Below, in pieces: positions 63,253 to 64,000 of a DNA stretch of 64,000 bases. The first letter of the stretch is position 1, and each line of letters begins with the position of its first letter. Both the position numbers and the translations under genes were made by a program. The notes below the pieces were generated by a model, which did no database searches, was not told the origin of the DNA, and saw nothing but the letters and a program-made list of their open reading frames with translations. The DNA lies in NCBI RefSeq assembly GCF_000701345.1, contig NZ_JNIJ01000009.1:124001-188000 (forward strand), in the 5' to 3' direction. This stretch comes from Bradyrhizobium sp. URHD0069. Its GTDB lineage: Bacteria; Pseudomonadota; Alphaproteobacteria; Rhizobiales; Xanthobacteraceae.

Positions 63253-63267
63253 TTAACCAATTGTTAT
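63253..63267. promoter_or_regulatory. Imperfect CtrA-type site upstream of motA
   Basis: TTAA, seven bases, TTAT (63253-63267) matches TTAA-N7-TTAA with one mismatch. The reverse reading gives ATAA-N7-TTAAC. It lies about 120 bp before motA. Flagellar genes are CtrA targets in several alphaproteobacteria, so the position is sensible, but the match is imperfect. Confidence 0.3.
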
Positions 63268-63389
63268 GCCTACCAAATTCGGTAACGCGTCTTTAATGGC
63301 GAGGGACGTAGGGTCCTATTGCGCGGTCCGGAATGGGCCGCGCCACCGTCCAGGATGGCCGGTCGTTCGCGTACGCGTTGGAGTTTCCC

Positions 63390-64000
63390 ATGGATATCAT
63401 GACGGGCATTGGGCTCGTGTTCGGCATCATTGTCGTGTTGATGATGATTTTCATGGGTGGCGACCTGCACATGTTCATCAGCGAACATGCGATGATCATC
63501 ATTTTCGGCGGATCGATCGCCGCCACCATGATCCGCTTTCCGCTCAGCGCCATTTTGCACGGACTGCCGCTCGGTGCGAAATTTGCTTTCACGCTGAGCC
63601 GGCTGTCCGCGCGTGATCTGGTCGACGAACTTGCCCGCATCGCGGAGATTTCGCGCAAGCAGGGACCGGTCGGCCTGGAAAAGGTCGAGACCGACGAACC
63701 GTTCCTCGCCAAGGGAATTCGTTACGTCGCCGACGGCTACGATCTCGAATTCATTCGCGACAATCTCGAACGGGACCGCGATAACTTCCTGATGCATCTC
63801 GATGAAGGCGGGAAAATCTACCGCGCCATCGGCGACTGCGCGCCGGCGTTCGGCATGATCGGCACCTTGATCGGCATGGTGCAGATGTTTGCCAACATGA
63901 CCGACCCTTCGAAACTCGGTCCGTTCATGGCGACCGCGCTGCTGGCGACGCTTTACGGCGCGCTGATCGCCAACCTGTTCTGCCTGCCGATCGCCGACAA
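63390..64000 (+). CDS. motA: Flagellar motor stator protein MotA, N-terminal part
   Basis: The frame is open to the window edge: 203 residues starting DIMTGIGLVFGIIVVLMMIF. It has GGSIAATMIRFPLSAI (helix 2), LVDELARIAEISRKQGPVGL (cytoplasmic loop) and IGDCAPAFGMIGTLIGMVQM (helix 3), where the conserved Pro of the proton path lies in CAPAFG. The final helix starts at GPFMATALLATLYGALIANL. It forms the ion channel with MotB. TTGGAG lies six bases before ATG. Confidence 0.93.
   Translation, partial: MDIMTGIGLVFGIIVVLMMIFMGGDLHMFISEHAMIIIFGGSIAATMIRFPLSAILHGLPLGAKFAFTLSRLSARDLVDELARIAEISRKQGPVGLEKVETDEPFLAKGIRYVADGYDLEFIRDNLERDRDNFLMHLDEGGKIYRAIGDCAPAFGMIGTLIGMVQMFANMTDPSKLGPFMATALLATLYGALIANLFCLPIAD

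Noticed and set aside
63266-63616. 116-residue plus frame at the start of motA
   Set aside because: It overlaps motA in another frame; the MotA frame has the full helix pattern and ribosome site.

Overview
The window is a high-GC, densely coded chromosomal segment of an alphaproteobacterium, most likely of the Bradyrhizobium/Rhodopseudomonas group (Nitrobacteraceae). The support is family content (GapR/DUF2312, DUF1289, DUF2865, TIGR02281 aspartic protease, TakP-type TRAP receptors, a PdhS/DivJ-like kinase with a CtrA box) and several intergenic repeat families that I recognise as typical of that group. No rRNA, tRNA, CRISPR array, intact insertion sequence, phage or plasmid backbone was seen. 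Species is not assigned.

Layout. 1-7.8 kb: end of a DsbA-fold isomerase gene, an SDR with degenerate catalytic residues, two decayed gene fragments (acyl-CoA dehydrogenase N-terminus and HlyD), a FUSC/DUF1656/HlyD efflux operon and a two-gene molybdenum hydroxylase. 7.9-13.1 kb: a CGNR-type regulator divergent from an operon of alpha/beta hydrolase with Asp nucleophile, MDR reductase, type II haloacid-dehalogenase-like protein and flavin disulfide reductase. 13.4-16.9 kb: dusA converging on a histidine kinase/DUF1289/aspartic protease operon. 17.7-20.6 kb: a membrane-anchored coiled-coil protein built of 82-residue tandem repeats, with a frameshifted 3' end. 20.9-23.6 kb: 3-hydroxyisobutyrate dehydrogenase family protein, VOC protein, ApbC. 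23.8-28.4 kb: an alpha-keto-acid TRAP transporter with two paralogous receptors.

28.7-36.6 kb: moaA, a lipoprotein, gph, an SDR, rpiA, a DUF2059 protein, gor and a membrane-anchored catalase/cytochrome b561 pair. 37.1-39.5 kb: an MHYT-GGDEF-EAL protein. 39.6-45.0 kb: a looser region of small secreted proteins, a GNAT protein, GapR and stacked repeats. 45.0-55.2 kb: housekeeping metabolism (class II DAHP synthase preceded by a terminator-like hairpin, dgkA, nadE, cysS, a 37-residue membrane peptide, GNAT, cimA). 55.4-64 kb: VOC, LOG, Atm1-type ABC exporter, psd, pssA, an RraA/Bug-receptor/SDR operon and the start of motA, cut by the window edge.

Most genes are ordinary. The most unusual items are the expanding coiled-coil repeat gene, the perfect CtrA-type site before the histidine kinase, the hairpin in front of DAHP synthase, the putative dehalogenation cluster and the decayed genes next to the efflux operon. 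I did not find a convincing wholly new system. All family calls come from reading motifs; no database search was run.
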